Source: Thermotogae bacterium (GTDB lineage: Bacteria > Hydrothermota > Hydrothermia > LBFQ01). Taken from it: a stretch of 38,038 nt of DNA. Below, in pieces: positions 7,122 through 15,392 of the stretch. How positions within the stretch are numbered: position 1 is the stretch's first letter; each line of letters begins with the position of its first letter. The translations under genes were made by a program, and so were the position numbers. The notes under the pieces were generated by a model that worked only from the letters and a program-made list of their open reading frames with translations, made no database searches and had not been told where the DNA came from. Location: NCBI GenBank assembly GCA_013154295.1, contig JAADCS010000041.1, forward strand, positions 1-38,038, read 5' to 3'.

Positions 7122-7125
7122 GGTC

Positions 7126-7347
7126 ATGTATGAAAACGAAAGGTTACACCAGAAAAACGAAAGGTTACATCAAAAGGTGATGCGATTGGCGGATAAGTAT
7201 AAAACGCTCAAGAAGAAGTACGAGGAGGCTACAAGAGAGTTGGAGCGTTTAAAAGCCGAAAACGAGAATCTACAAAGGAAGTTGGACGAAGCGTTAAGCG
7301 AACTTAAACATGCAGAGGAGATAATAAACGGTCTCCTGGAGGAATAG
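7126..7347 (+). CDS. Short coiled-coil protein, ZapB-like in form
   Basis: 73 residues, almost wholly heptad-type coiled coil rich in Glu, Lys and Leu (LKKKYEEATRELERLKAE). ZapB, a small coiled-coil partner of ZapA at the FtsZ ring, has the same size and form, and two ZapA-like genes follow directly; coiled coils alone do not prove homology. The first heptads NERLHQK NERLHQK are an exact duplicate at protein level, matching a 21-bp tandem DNA repeat. A strong Shine-Dalgarno (AAGGAGG) lies 9 nt or so before the ATG, and the gene starts 4 nt after pheT. This is an operon-internal gene with a classical ribosome site. Confidence 0.7.
   Translation: MYENERLHQKNERLHQKVMRLADKYKTLKKKYEEATRELERLKAENENLQRKLDEALSELKHAEEIINGLLEE
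7135..7176 (+). repeat. 21-bp tandem duplication inside the coiled-coil gene
   Basis: Unit AACGAAAGGTTACA(C/T)CA(G/A)AA(A/G) occurs twice in direct succession (7135-7155 and 7156-7176) and encodes NERLHQK twice. Eighteen of 21 positions match by eye. It extends the coil by one clean heptad. Confidence 0.8.
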
Positions 7348-7351
7348 AAGG

Positions 7352-7585
7352 GTGAAGAAGAGTGTAGTTAGGGCCAAGATAGGGAAAAGGTATATAGTGG
7401 GTGAGATCCCCGAAAGTTTGCCGGTGGATCCGGAGGCCGTCAGGATAAAACTGGAGAGGGTGGCAGAAAACATAAAACCGGAGGGTAAGGTATATCTGGA
7501 TCTGGTGCGCCACATCCTCTTCCAGTTGGCCCACGAGTTGGTGGTGGCGCGAAGGATACTGGAGAACGTGCGCGATGAGCAGTAG
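7352..7585 (+). CDS. ZapA-like cell-division protein, first of two
   Basis: 77 residues starting at GTG 7352 after GGAGGAATAGAAGG. The pattern fits ZapA: an N-terminal strand pair (VVRAKIGKRYIVGEIPE), a short helix (DPEAVRIKLERVAENI), then a long C-terminal helix with an LDLVRHILFQLAHELVVARR core like the family's helix that packs in the dimer. ZapA stabilises FtsZ bundles. A zapA-like gene directly upstream of rny is a common bacterial arrangement and supports the call. The protein is somewhat short and lacks a clean family signature I can quote, so this rests on pattern and position. The stop overlaps the next ORF by 11 nt. Confidence 0.55.
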   Translation: MKKSVVRAKIGKRYIVGEIPESLPVDPEAVRIKLERVAENIKPEGKVYLDLVRHILFQLAHELVVARRILENVRDEQ

Positions 7586-7886
7586 GGACCGGGTAAAGGT
7601 TAAGGTGCGTATAAAAGTGGGAAGGTACGAGGAGGAGTTCGTATTCAGGGTACCAAAAGAGATAATAAGGCGTTTTAAGGAAGCATGCACCGAATGTAAA
7701 ACGTGGGAGGAGGCAGTAGAGTTTTTTGCTCGCGACGTGGAAGAGACTATAAACAGTTATATAGAAAGGGCCTACGATCCCCGGAAGACGGTTTCCAACA
7801 TCTTGGCTCAGGCGAGCGTTCTTTTGGCTACAGAACTCGTCATAACCGAGGAGGTACTCAAGAAAATAGAAGGAGGTTTGTCATGA
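7575..7886 (+). CDS. ZapA-like protein, second of two
   Basis: 103 residues. The layout matches the preceding protein: an N-terminal strand pair (VKVKVRIKVGRYEEEFVFRV), a helix (PKEIIRRFKEACTECKTWEEAVEFF), then a long helical tail with NILAQASVLLATELVITEEVL. The last segment resembles the ZapA motif in which Ala/Leu-rich sequence precedes a helix of the type NIADELL. The start ATG lies within the previous gene, and the stop overlaps the rny ATG in an ATGA junction, so translation is probably coupled through three genes. Two adjacent ZapA-like proteins might form a heterodimer; that is inference. Homology between the two is weak and needs a profile search. Confidence 0.5.
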   Translation: MSSRDRVKVKVRIKVGRYEEEFVFRVPKEIIRRFKEACTECKTWEEAVEFFARDVEETINSYIERAYDPRKTVSNILAQASVLLATELVITEEVLKKIEGGLS

Positions 7887-9418
7887 GCGTGATAGTCGCT
7901 ATTTTAGGCATCCTTTTGGGAATAACAGCCTTTGTTGTAGGCATACTTCTCGGCAAAAAACGCTATGCGGAACATCTAAAGAGGGCTAAAGAAGAGGGTG
8001 AAGAGATAAAGAGGAAAAAACTGGAGGAGGCATCCAGAGAGGCCTCCGAGATAGTTGGTAAGGGCCGGCGTCAGGTAGAGGAGGAGCAGAGAAAACTCCA
8101 AAGTGAGATCTCCCGCAAACGGTATGAGCTTAACCGTCAACGCAACCAGCTTCGAGAGGAGGAGGAGCGACTGCGACGCAAGGAGGAAAATCTGCGCCGT
8201 TTAGAGAGGGATCTGAGACAGAAGGAGAGCGAGTTAGCCCGTCGTGAGGAACGTATCAAACGTTCAGAGGACGAGCTATTGGCCAAATTAGAGAAGATCG
8301 CCCAGATGACTGTAGATGAGGCCAAACAGGAACTTTTGAAGAAGGTGGAGCAGATGGCCCGATTGGAAGCGGCACAGCTCTCCATGAGAATAAAGGATGA
8401 GGCACGCCAGCGGGCTGAGGAGGAAGCCAGGGAGATAATAGCGACAGCTATTCAAAGATGCGCGGCCTCCCGTACGGCTGAAGTTACCACCACTATAGTG
8501 GAACTCCCCTCGGAGGAGATAAAGGGAAGGATAATAGGAAGGGAGGGACGCAACATCAGAGCCTTTGAGGCTATAACCGGTGTAGAGCTGATAGTAGATG
8601 ATACACCAGAGATAGTCGTTATATCATCCTTTGATGCGCTGCGCAGGGAAAAGGCCAAAGTGATACTTGAAAGGTTAATAGAGGACGGCCGCATACATCC
8701 AGCCCGCATAGAGGAGATAGCCGCTAAGGTGGAGGAAGAGTTTGAGGAACATGTACGATACATAGGTGAGGAGACGTTGGTTGAACTACAGATACCCTAT
8801 ATGCATCCAGAGCTGATCAAACTGGTCGGGAAGATGAAATTTAGAACATCTTACGGTCAGAACCTTCTGGCTCACTCCGTGGAAACGGCCAAGCTGGCGG
8901 GTATAATGGCAGCGGAGTTAGGTTTGAACGTGGAGGATGCCCGTCGGGCTGGTCTCCTGCATGATATAGGTAAAGTAGTGGAAGACGAGGAGGGACCCCA
9001 CGCGCTGGTGGGAGCAACTGTAGCCAAACGCTACGGTGAAAAGGAGGCCGTCGTAAACGCCATAGCCTCTCACCATGGGGATGTGGAGCCCGCTACGCTC
9101 ATAGCTCCCCTTGTTGCCGCAGCGGATGCTATATCCGGGGCCAGACCGGGGGCCAGACGGGAGAGCATTGAGCAGTACATAAAACGTCTCCATGATCTTG
9201 AACAGATAGCTCACAGATTCCCGGGTGTTCAAAAGGTGTACGCCTTGTATGCTGGACGTGAGGTGAGGGTCATAGTGGATGCCGAAAAGATCTCCGACCT
9301 TGAGGCGAGGGCTCTCTCGGAGGAGATAGCCCGTACCATAGAAAACGAGCTGCAGTATCCGGGGCAGATAAAGGTTATAGTGATCCGTGAGACACGGGCC
9401 ATAAGTGTAGCACGATGA
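7883..9418 (+). CDS. rny: Ribonuclease Y
   Basis: 511 residues, the normal RNase Y length. In order: an N-terminal membrane anchor (VIVAILGILLGITAFVVGIL), a long charged coiled coil (about 30-195), a KH domain (GRIIGREGRNIRAFEAITGV), and an HD domain with HSVETAKLAG, GLLHDIGKV and IASHHGDVEP carrying the metal-binding His/Asp residues. RNase Y is a membrane-attached endonuclease that starts mRNA decay. The track start at 7703 lies in another gene's region; ATG 7883 overlaps the preceding stop and gives the canonical N-terminus. The stop overlaps the next gene's ATG. Confidence 0.96.
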   Translation: MSVIVAILGILLGITAFVVGILLGKKRYAEHLKRAKEEGEEIKRKKLEEASREASEIVGKGRRQVEEEQRKLQSEISRKRYELNRQRNQLREEEERLRRKEENLRRLERDLRQKESELARREERIKRSEDELLAKLEKIAQMTVDEAKQELLKKVEQMARLEAAQLSMRIKDEARQRAEEEAREIIATAIQRCAASRTAEVTTTIVELPSEEIKGRIIGREGRNIRAFEAITGVELIVDDTPEIVVISSFDALRREKAKVILERLIEDGRIHPARIEEIAAKVEEEFEEHVRYIGEETLVELQIPYMHPELIKLVGKMKFRTSYGQNLLAHSVETAKLAGIMAAELGLNVEDARRAGLLHDIGKVVEDEEGPHALVGATVAKRYGEKEAVVNAIASHHGDVEPATLIAPLVAAADAISGARPGARRESIEQYIKRLHDLEQIAHRFPGVQKVYALYAGREVRVIVDAEKISDLEARALSEEIARTIENELQYPGQIKVIVIRETRAISVAR

Positions 9419-11430
9419 AAGGTGTTTTCTATAGGATAGCCAAAAGAGAGGTCGTTGTGGAAGAGGTTCCCCCTCCCTCGCCACGGAGTGGAAGGGTTCT
9501 CATAAAAGTTCTGTATTCTGCTATAAGCACTGGCACTGAAGGCCACACCGTTGCCCTGGTCAAAAATCCTCTAAAGATCGTCCAGGAGAGAGGGAGGGAG
9601 ATTTTGAAACTCCTATCCCTAAGCAAAGATTACGGTTTTAACTTCGTTTTGACCAAAGTCAAAAGTAGAGCCTATGCCCTATCTCCTTTGGGGTACAGTG
9701 TCTTCGGTGTAGTCCTTGAAGATTCCGGACCGTTTCGTAAGGGAGAGGCCGTAGTGGCTATAGGAGGTGAGTATGCCTATCATATGGAAGTGGTGAGCGT
9801 TCCCCACAACCTGGCGGTTAAGGTTAGCCGAGAGGACAAAGGACGTGAATTGGCATTCGGGGCTATAGCTTCTATAGGACTACACGCTATACGTCAATCC
9901 GGTGTGCAGCCCGGCGAGAGGGCTTTGGTGATAGGGTTGGGGGTAGTGGGACAGATAGTTTTAAGGCTCCTTAGAGTTTGGGATGTGGAGGCTGTGGGTA
10001 TGGATATAGATCCTTTCAGGCGGGATGTGGCTGCTAAAGAGGGTTTCCCCACCCCCACTGTGGTGGAAGAAAACGCCTACGATGTGGTGTTCGTCGCAGC
10101 CCCCGATTCCACTGGGAAGGTGATAAATCTGGCTGGAAAGGCTGCCCGTGATAGGGGGAAGGTGGTGGCCTTGGCTTCAGCCAACTATGGTTTTCAATGG
10201 AAAGATTTTTACTACAAAGAGCTATCCATATTGATCAGCCGTTCCTACGGCCCTGGAAGGTATGACCCCCTTTACGAGGAGTTGGGTCACGAATATCCCA
10301 TAGGATACGTACGATGGAGTGAGGGTCGGAACCTGCGATATGTGGTACGACTCATAGAAGAGGATAAGTTGAACCTGCGCAACGTTATAACCCATGAGTT
10401 TCCTGTAGAGGAGGCTCCGAAAGCCTATGCTCTTGTAACCGAGCGGAAAGAACCCTTCGTGGGTGTGGTTTTGAAATATGGTGGTCAACCGGACCTTAAG
10501 AGGGTGTATGTGTCTAAAATTCCTCGTAAGACCAAAGGAACTTTAGGTGTAGCCTTCATAGGAGCCGGATCTTACGCCCAAGGTTTCATACTTCCTATTC
10601 TCAAAAGGCGGAAGGATATACAGTTCGTAGCCGTGGCAACCTCGCAAGGGCATACTGCTAAATCCGTAGCCTCACTCTGGAACTTTCCCATCTACACCAC
10701 GGACTATCGTGAAATTTTGAAAATGGAAGAGGTGGATTTAGTCTTCGTTATGACAAGGCACAGTTCCCACGCCTCCATAGTGACGGAAGCTCTCGAACAT
10801 GGAAAAGCCGTCTACTGCGAAAAACCTCTGGCTATAAACGTTAAGGATTTAGATGTTTTAAAAGACATTCTTAACGAGAAAGGCGGTTTCCTCATGGTGG
10901 GGTTTAACAGAAGATTTTCCTCTCATACGGTAACTCTACGCTCCGCCTTGAAGAGACCCTTCCAGATGCTCTATCGGATAGACGCCGGATCATTACCTAA
11001 AAACCATTGGATATACCGTGAGGGAGGAAGGCTATTGGGGGAGGGAATACACTTCGTGGATTACGCTATATATCTTGGTGGTTTGCCTACTTCTTGGGAT
11101 GTACAAACATCCGGAGATGGAGGCGTGATCAATCTCGCGTGGGCCGACGGTTCGGTGGCAACCATCCTTTACTCCACCTTCGGCTCAAAACCCGAAGGGA
11201 AGGAGAGGATTGAAGTAATGTCCGGTGGTACGACCATAATAATATCGGACTTTAGGCACACCATGGTGGATAAAAGGAGTTTCAAAACTAAAACCGCAGA
11301 CAAGGGACAGAAGGCCATGATAGATGCCCTCTTAGGCGGTCTTAGGGAGGGAAAGCCACCTATAGATTACAACGAGATCTTCCGAGGACACGAAATCCTC
11401 TTGGAGAGCGACCAAGCACCCTTAAAATGA
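9415..11430 (+). CDS. Two-domain oxidoreductase: MDR alcohol dehydrogenase-like plus Gfo/Idh/MocA
   Basis: 671 residues. The first half (about 1-360) is a medium-chain dehydrogenase-like module with a GroES-like part and a nucleotide-binding motif [13 protein letters not shown]. The catalytic zinc Cys of ordinary alcohol dehydrogenases is absent (the segment reads [11 protein letters not shown]). The second half (about 375-671) is a Gfo/Idh/MocA module: [27 protein letters not shown] (the EKP catalytic Lys) and FNRRFSSH. Such fusions are usually seen in polysaccharide or sugar-amide clusters. Here it is coupled by ATGA to rny and followed by icd, an unusual setting. The substrate is unknown; a sugar or nucleotide-sugar is inferred from the family. 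Confidence 0.85.
   Translation: MKGVFYRIAKREVVVEEVPPPSPRSGRVLIKVLYSAISTGTEGHTVALVKNPLKIVQERGREILKLLSLSKDYGFNFVLTKVKSRAYALSPLGYSVFGVVLEDSGPFRKGEAVVAIGGEYAYHMEVVSVPHNLAVKVSREDKGRELAFGAIASIGLHAIRQSGVQPGERALVIGLGVVGQIVLRLLRVWDVEAVGMDIDPFRRDVAAKEGFPTPTVVEENAYDVVFVAAPDSTGKVINLAGKAARDRGKVVALASANYGFQWKDFYYKELSILISRSYGPGRYDPLYEELGHEYPIGYVRWSEGRNLRYVVRLIEEDKLNLRNVITHEFPVEEAPKAYALVTERKEPFVGVVLKYGGQPDLKRVYVSKIPRKTKGTLGVAFIGAGSYAQGFILPILKRRKDIQFVAVATSQGHTAKSVASLWNFPIYTTDYREILKMEEVDLVFVMTRHSSHASIVTEALEHGKAVYCEKPLAINVKDLDVLKDILNEKGGFLMVGFNRRFSSHTVTLRSALKRPFQMLYRIDAGSLPKNHWIYREGGRLLGEGIHFVDYAIYLGGLPTSWDVQTSGDGGVINLAWADGSVATILYSTFGSKPEGKERIEVMSGGTTIIISDFRHTMVDKRSFKTKTADKGQKAMIDALLGGLREGKPPIDYNEIFRGHEILLESDQAPLK
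11423..11428 (+). promoter_or_regulatory. -10 box of icd, overlapping the previous stop
   Basis: CCTTAAAAT, 9 nt before ATG 11438. Its last base is the first base of the TGA stop of the oxidoreductase gene. Confidence 0.55.
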
Positions 11431-11437
11431 AAACTTT

Positions 11438-12631
11438 ATGAAAGGCGAACGAATACGTTTAGAGAACGGTACCCTAATCATACCCGACAATCCCATAATA
11501 CCCTTCATAGAGGGAGACGGGACGGGGCCGGAGATAATGGCGGCTGTACGTAAAGTAGTTGATGCGGCCGTTAAGAAGGCCTACGGTGGAAGACGTTCCA
11601 TAGTGTGGAAAGAACTTTTAGCTGGAGAAAAAGCCATAGAACGATTGGGGGAGCCTCTACCCAAGGAAACGGTAGATGCTATAAGGGAACATCACATAGC
11701 CATCAAGGGGCCTCTAACCACCCCTGTAGGTGGAGGATACAGGAGCCTCAACGTAGCCTTGCGACAGATGCTTGACCTATACGCCAACGTGAGGCCTGCC
11801 AAGTACTACCCCGGAGTTCCCAGTCCCCTTCGATACCCGGAGAAGGTCAACATGGTGGTCTTCCGGGAGAATACCGAAGATGTATACGCGGGCATCGAAT
11901 GGCAGGCCGGCTCACCGGAATGTGAGAAAGTCAGACGCTTTCTAAACGACGAGATGGGAACATCCATACCCAAAGATGCCGGCATAGGTGTTAAACCCAT
12001 CTCTAAATTCCGTAGTCAGAGGTTGGTACGTAAAGCCATAGAGTACGCTCTTAATAACGGTTACGATGTCCTTACCCTAATGCACAAAGGTAACATAATG
12101 AAGTTTACCGAGGGGGCTTTTAGAGACTGGGGATACGAACTTATAAGGAACGAGTACGCTGATCGCGTCGTCTTTGAAGGCGAAGGCGAACCCCAACCGG
12201 GTAAGGTTCTGGTGAATGATCGTATAGCGGACAACATGTTCCAGCAGATATTGACTCGCCCCGGTGAGTACGGCGTGATAGCCACCACGAACCTTAACGG
12301 TGATTACATCTCTGACGCTCTGGCCGCTCTGGTAGGAGGTTTAGGGATGGCTCCCGGCGCCAACATCGGTGACAACCATGCTCTCTTCGAACCCGTCCAC
12401 GGCTCCGCTCCCAAGTACGCTGGAAAAAACGTTATAAATCCCACAGCCGGTATTCTGGCTGCCAAGCTTATGCTGGAATACATGGGTTGGAAGGAGGCGG
12501 CCGATCTGATAGACAAAGCCGTAGCCAAAACCATCGGTGAAAGGAAGGTCACCTACGATCTGGCCCGCCATATGGGGGTTGAACCCCTATCCACGACGGA
12601 TTACACCGAGGCGCTAATCTCCAACCTGTAG
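11438..12631 (+). CDS. icd: Isocitrate dehydrogenase, probably NADP-dependent
   Basis: 397 residues. Converts isocitrate to 2-oxoglutarate in the TCA cycle. The family motifs are clear: [21 protein letters not shown] (substrate site with the Ser that is phosphorylated in E. coli), [44 protein letters not shown], and [18 protein letters not shown]. The Lys-Tyr in the last motif is the NADP-type pattern rather than the NAD-type. The start ATG follows a TAAAAT box that overlaps the preceding stop codon, so it may have its own promoter inside the operon. It overlaps the Usp gene by one base (TAGTG). glnA, which uses glutamate made from 2-oxoglutarate, lies nearby on the other strand. Confidence 0.95.
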   Translation: MKGERIRLENGTLIIPDNPIIPFIEGDGTGPEIMAAVRKVVDAAVKKAYGGRRSIVWKELLAGEKAIERLGEPLPKETVDAIREHHIAIKGPLTTPVGGGYRSLNVALRQMLDLYANVRPAKYYPGVPSPLRYPEKVNMVVFRENTEDVYAGIEWQAGSPECEKVRRFLNDEMGTSIPKDAGIGVKPISKFRSQRLVRKAIEYALNNGYDVLTLMHKGNIMKFTEGAFRDWGYELIRNEYADRVVFEGEGEPQPGKVLVNDRIADNMFQQILTRPGEYGVIATTNLNGDYISDALAALVGGLGMAPGANIGDNHALFEPVHGSAPKYAGKNVINPTAGILAAKLMLEYMGWKEAADLIDKAVAKTIGERKVTYDLARHMGVEPLSTTDYTEALISNL

Positions 12632-13056
12632 TGTTCCGTAAGATACTCGCCTACTTTGACGGTTCCCCGGCAGGCCGGAGGGCCGTTAAGGTTGCTATAT
12701 ACCTCGCGGGCATAACTGGAACACCTCTTTTGATAATCTCCTCGCTGAATCCCGTTGATGAGTTAGACACGGGTTTTCTGGAATACGAGGAGGATTTGGA
12801 AACGGGGCTTCGTTATCTGATGGAGGATGCCAAAGAATCGGGTATAGAAGTTGAAAGTCGTATACTGTTCGGTTCTCCAGAGGATGCCCTGGTAAAGACG
12901 ATAGATGCCGAGAATCCGGACCTGGTGGTACTGCCCATAATTTACCCCAGCGTCCGGTCTTTCTTTGGAAGGGCCGAACCTCTACATTCTAAACTAACCA
13001 ATATCTATCCCGATCGGGGTATATCTTTCCTGGTTACGACGCTTGAGGAACACTAA
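12631..13056 (+). CDS. Universal stress protein (UspA) family protein
   Basis: 141 residues, typical for a single-domain Usp. The N-terminal strand and loop read RKILAYFDGSPAGRRAVKVA, with the usual Asp-Gly-Ser followed by an amphipathic helix. A second strand carries VESRILFGSP, then DLVVLPIIYPSVRSFFGR. ATP-binding Usp proteins have G2xG9G(S/T) near this last region; here it is only partly kept, so nucleotide binding is doubtful. The GTG start overlaps the icd stop codon, implying coupled translation with isocitrate dehydrogenase. The gene ends at a strong hairpin. Role in stress or energy status is inferred from family only. Confidence 0.8.
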   Translation: MFRKILAYFDGSPAGRRAVKVAIYLAGITGTPLLIISSLNPVDELDTGFLEYEEDLETGLRYLMEDAKESGIEVESRILFGSPEDALVKTIDAENPDLVVLPIIYPSVRSFFGRAEPLHSKLTNIYPDRGISFLVTTLEEH

Positions 13057-13083
13057 GGGGGGGTCAAAGAGACCCCCCTTTCT
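13055..13083. terminator. Intrinsic hairpin terminator between convergent genes
   Basis: AAGGGGGGGTC, loop AAAGA, GACCCCCCTT then TCT: a GC-rich stem of about nine pairs with a T-rich flank on the + side. The - strand shows a weaker A/T flank. It lies exactly between the Usp and glnA stop codons and could serve both. It is the only clear intrinsic terminator I see in the window. Confidence 0.8.
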
Positions 13084-13087
13084 CTCT

Positions 13088-14404
13088 TCACAGCATTCCA
13101 AAATAAGTTTTTATCTCGTGATCCGTTACGGCTGTTCTAAACTTGTCCCATTCTACCAGTTTGTTCTCCACCAACTTGCTAAACATAGGTTCGCCGATGG
13201 CTCTCTTGAGGAGATCGCTCCTTTGCGCCAGTTCTATGGCCTCCTTGAGAGAGGAGGGAAGGGAACCTATTTTAAGTCGTCTCCTCTTGCCGGCACTCAT
13301 GTGGTAGATATCCTGTTCGACCGGAGGTGGAAGGGGTGTTCTTTCCGCTACCCCTCTAAAACCCGCCTCCAGGATGGAGGCAAAAGCCAGGTAAGGGTTG
13401 GTTCCGGGATCTGGGGAACGCAGCTCTATACGAGAGGAGGAAGGTTTCTTAAAGGCTGGAACCCTAACCAGAGCAGAGCGGTTGGACCTTCCCCAGGATA
13501 TGTATACTGGTGCCTCATAACCGACTACTAACCTTTTGTAGGAATTGACCCACTGGTTCAGGACCAAGGTTATGTAACGGATGTTTTTAAGGATACCGGC
13601 TAAAAAGTGCTGGGCGAACCTTGAAAGTTGATATTCATGATCACCATTGTAGAACAGATTTTCACCGTCCTTCCAGATGGACATATGGAGGTGCAAACCG
13701 TTACCGTTTACGCCGAAGATTGGTTTAGGCATGAAGGAGGCGTAGAGGCCATGTTTGCGTCCGATCTCTTTGATGATCATCTTAGAAATTTGCAGTACAT
13801 CTGCAGCACGGAGGGCATCGGCGTAGCGAAAATCAACCTCATGTTGGCTTGGAGCTACCTCGTGATGGGAGGCTTCCACCTCTATACCCATCTCCCGGAG
13901 TATCTTCACCGTCTCTTCCCTCGCTAAGGTAGGTCTATACGAGGGTAGAAGATCGAAGTAACCGGCCTCGTCCAAGAGTTCCGGAGCCTCGGAGCTGGCA
14001 AAGTAGAAATACTCCAGCTCTGGACCTACGAAGTAAGAATAACCCTCATTGCCTAACTCTATCAAGCGACTTTTGAGGATACCTCGCGGATCCCTAACGA
14101 AAGGTTGGCCGTTGGGTGAGAGAATATCACATACCACGTAGGCTGTCCTTAGGCCGCTAACACTTTCGGGAGCTATGAAGATAGAGTTCGGATCTGGTTT
14201 GGCTATGAGATCCGACTCCTCTATCCGTACGAAGCCTTCAACTGAGGAGCCATCAAAAACGATTCCCTCGTGGAAAGCTCTTTCTATCTCGGCCACGCTA
14301 AGATTGAACCCCTTGAGGCGACCGAGAATATCCGTAAATACCAAGGTGACTATATCCACCTTTTCTCCTCTTATGAGGGATATGGCCTCTTCCAAGCTTC
14401 TCAT
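13088..14404 (-). CDS. glnA: Glutamine synthetase, type I
   Basis: 438 residues. Makes glutamine from glutamate, ammonia and ATP. Visible motifs: the N-terminal FTDILGRLKGFNL, VFDGSSVEGFVRIEESDL, YFVGPELEYFYF with active-site Glu residues, ASHHEVAPSQHEVDFRY, FGVNGNGLHLHMS, and SWGRSNRSALVRVP followed by RIELRSPDPGTNPYL. The region where GSI-beta enzymes carry the adenylylated Tyr (NLYDLPPE type) reads DIYHMSAGKRRRLKIGSLP, so control by adenylylation is unlikely and the GSI-alpha form fits better. It starts 14 nt after the TatD-like gene with a strong GGGGAGG ribosome site. This contrasts with the leaderless first genes of operons. Confidence 0.94.
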   Translation of the reverse strand: MRSLEEAISLIRGEKVDIVTLVFTDILGRLKGFNLSVAEIERAFHEGIVFDGSSVEGFVRIEESDLIAKPDPNSIFIAPESVSGLRTAYVVCDILSPNGQPFVRDPRGILKSRLIELGNEGYSYFVGPELEYFYFASSEAPELLDEAGYFDLLPSYRPTLAREETVKILREMGIEVEASHHEVAPSQHEVDFRYADALRAADVLQISKMIIKEIGRKHGLYASFMPKPIFGVNGNGLHLHMSIWKDGENLFYNGDHEYQLSRFAQHFLAGILKNIRYITLVLNQWVNSYKRLVVGYEAPVYISWGRSNRSALVRVPAFKKPSSSRIELRSPDPGTNPYLAFASILEAGFRGVAERTPLPPPVEQDIYHMSAGKRRRLKIGSLPSSLKEAIELAQRSDLLKRAIGEPMFSKLVENKLVEWDKFRTAVTDHEIKTYFGML

Positions 14405-14418
14405 GGTTTTCCTCCCCT

Positions 14419-15192
14419 TTAAATCCCAAAGAGACGTTTGGGGTTCTCAACCATAACCTTCTTCAGCATCGGCAGATAGTGACCCCTTACCTCAAGTTCA
14501 TAGAGTGCCTTGGGAAGGATCAAGGGATCGAGGGAATAGGCGTCCAAATTGGAAGTTAGAAGAACCCGATCTATAGGAAAATCCCCTCTTAGGATGTTTT
14601 CCGGTAGGGTCTCAACAAAAGGTTTTTCGGGATATAGGGAAAAGGAAAGCCAATACCCACTATCGCCCAGATCAAGCGCTAGAAGGGGGGTGATGTTCGT
14701 TAAAACTACGAACGAAACATCTAAACCTACCTCGTCTAAGAGTTTTTCCACCCGCTTTAAAGCGTGTTTTTTATTTTCCTCCGGAAGATCCACAAACACT
14801 GGTTTCCTGAAGCGGCGAGCCAATTCCATCTGGAGCTTCAACGTCTCCAACTGGAGGGGGTCGTTGTAATCGGTAAGGCCACTCTCCCCGATACCCACCA
14901 CAACGTCGTATTTCAAATAGCTCTCTAGATATTCGATGAGAGAGAAAGGATCCCGCAAGCCGGACGTTGGAGATATGCCTATAGCCAGATAGGTTTTTAT
15001 ACCCACACTTTCGACCCTGCTCCTCTCAACCCTTAAAAAGCGTTCTATTCTGTCCTTATAGGAGACTACGTGCGAAAACCTGTAATAAGGTTTAAAGAAG
15101 GAGATGATGGTACGAACGCCTGTTAAAGCCAGCAACCTTAGATCATAGGAGGATAAACCCTCCGTGTGGATATGGGCGTCTATTACGTGCAT
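14419..15192 (-). CDS. TatD-like TIM-barrel metal-dependent hydrolase (COG1099-like)
   Basis: 257 residues. The N-terminal VIDAHIHTEGLSSYDLRLLA carries the HxH metal motif, with TEGL typical of the predicted metal-dependent hydrolases better known from archaea (COG1099 type). Further family features are VVGIGESGLTDYND (the catalytic-site Glu), a strand ending in VFVDLPEENK where TatD has His, and LTSNLDA where TatD has TDSP. The DNase-type residues of TatD are therefore not fully kept. It is the first gene of a two-gene unit with glnA, hinting at a link to nitrogen metabolism, though no substrate can be named. A TACAAT box lies 5 nt before its ATG. Confidence 0.72.
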   Translation of the reverse strand: MHVIDAHIHTEGLSSYDLRLLALTGVRTIISFFKPYYRFSHVVSYKDRIERFLRVERSRVESVGIKTYLAIGISPTSGLRDPFSLIEYLESYLKYDVVVGIGESGLTDYNDPLQLETLKLQMELARRFRKPVFVDLPEENKKHALKRVEKLLDEVGLDVSFVVLTNITPLLALDLGDSGYWLSFSLYPEKPFVETLPENILRGDFPIDRVLLTSNLDAYSLDPLILPKALYELEVRGHYLPMLKKVMVENPKRLFGI

Positions 15193-15197
15193 AGGCT

Positions 15198-15203
15198 ATT
15201 GTA
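15198..15203 (-). promoter_or_regulatory. -10 box of the TatD-like/glnA unit, leaderless type
   Basis: TACAAT on the - strand, 5 nt before ATG 15192. Confidence 0.55.
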
Positions 15204-15374
15204 CAGGCGATTGCTGAAACGCGGAAGGGTGCAGGTAGATGGTATTTATCCGGTTTTAGTGTTTCCCCCTATAAAAGTATTGATAATGCTAGCGGTGCCA
15301 TCTGACTCATGCCATAATCCCTCCGCCGATCACAAAATTGTAGATTTATCCCCCCAACCGGTCGCTTTTAAAAA

Positions 15375-15390
15375 CACCGTGTACATTGTG
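15375..15390. promoter_or_regulatory. Imperfect 16-bp palindrome just past the coiled-coil gene
   Basis: CACCGTGTACATTGTG is symmetric at six of eight pairs (CACNNTGTACANNGTG). On the - strand it is followed by a run of T, three bases after the coiled-coil stop. It might be a weak terminator or an operator; neither is supported beyond the symmetry. The rest of 15204-15392 shows nothing else I can name. Confidence 0.2.
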
Positions 15391-15392
15391 CG

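Noticed and set aside
8137-9546. Long antisense ORFs opposite rny (8137-8385, 8452-8763, 8918-9484, 9229-9546)
   Set aside because: Low-complexity Ser/Arg/Leu shadows of the charged coiled coil and of the next gene; no start signals.
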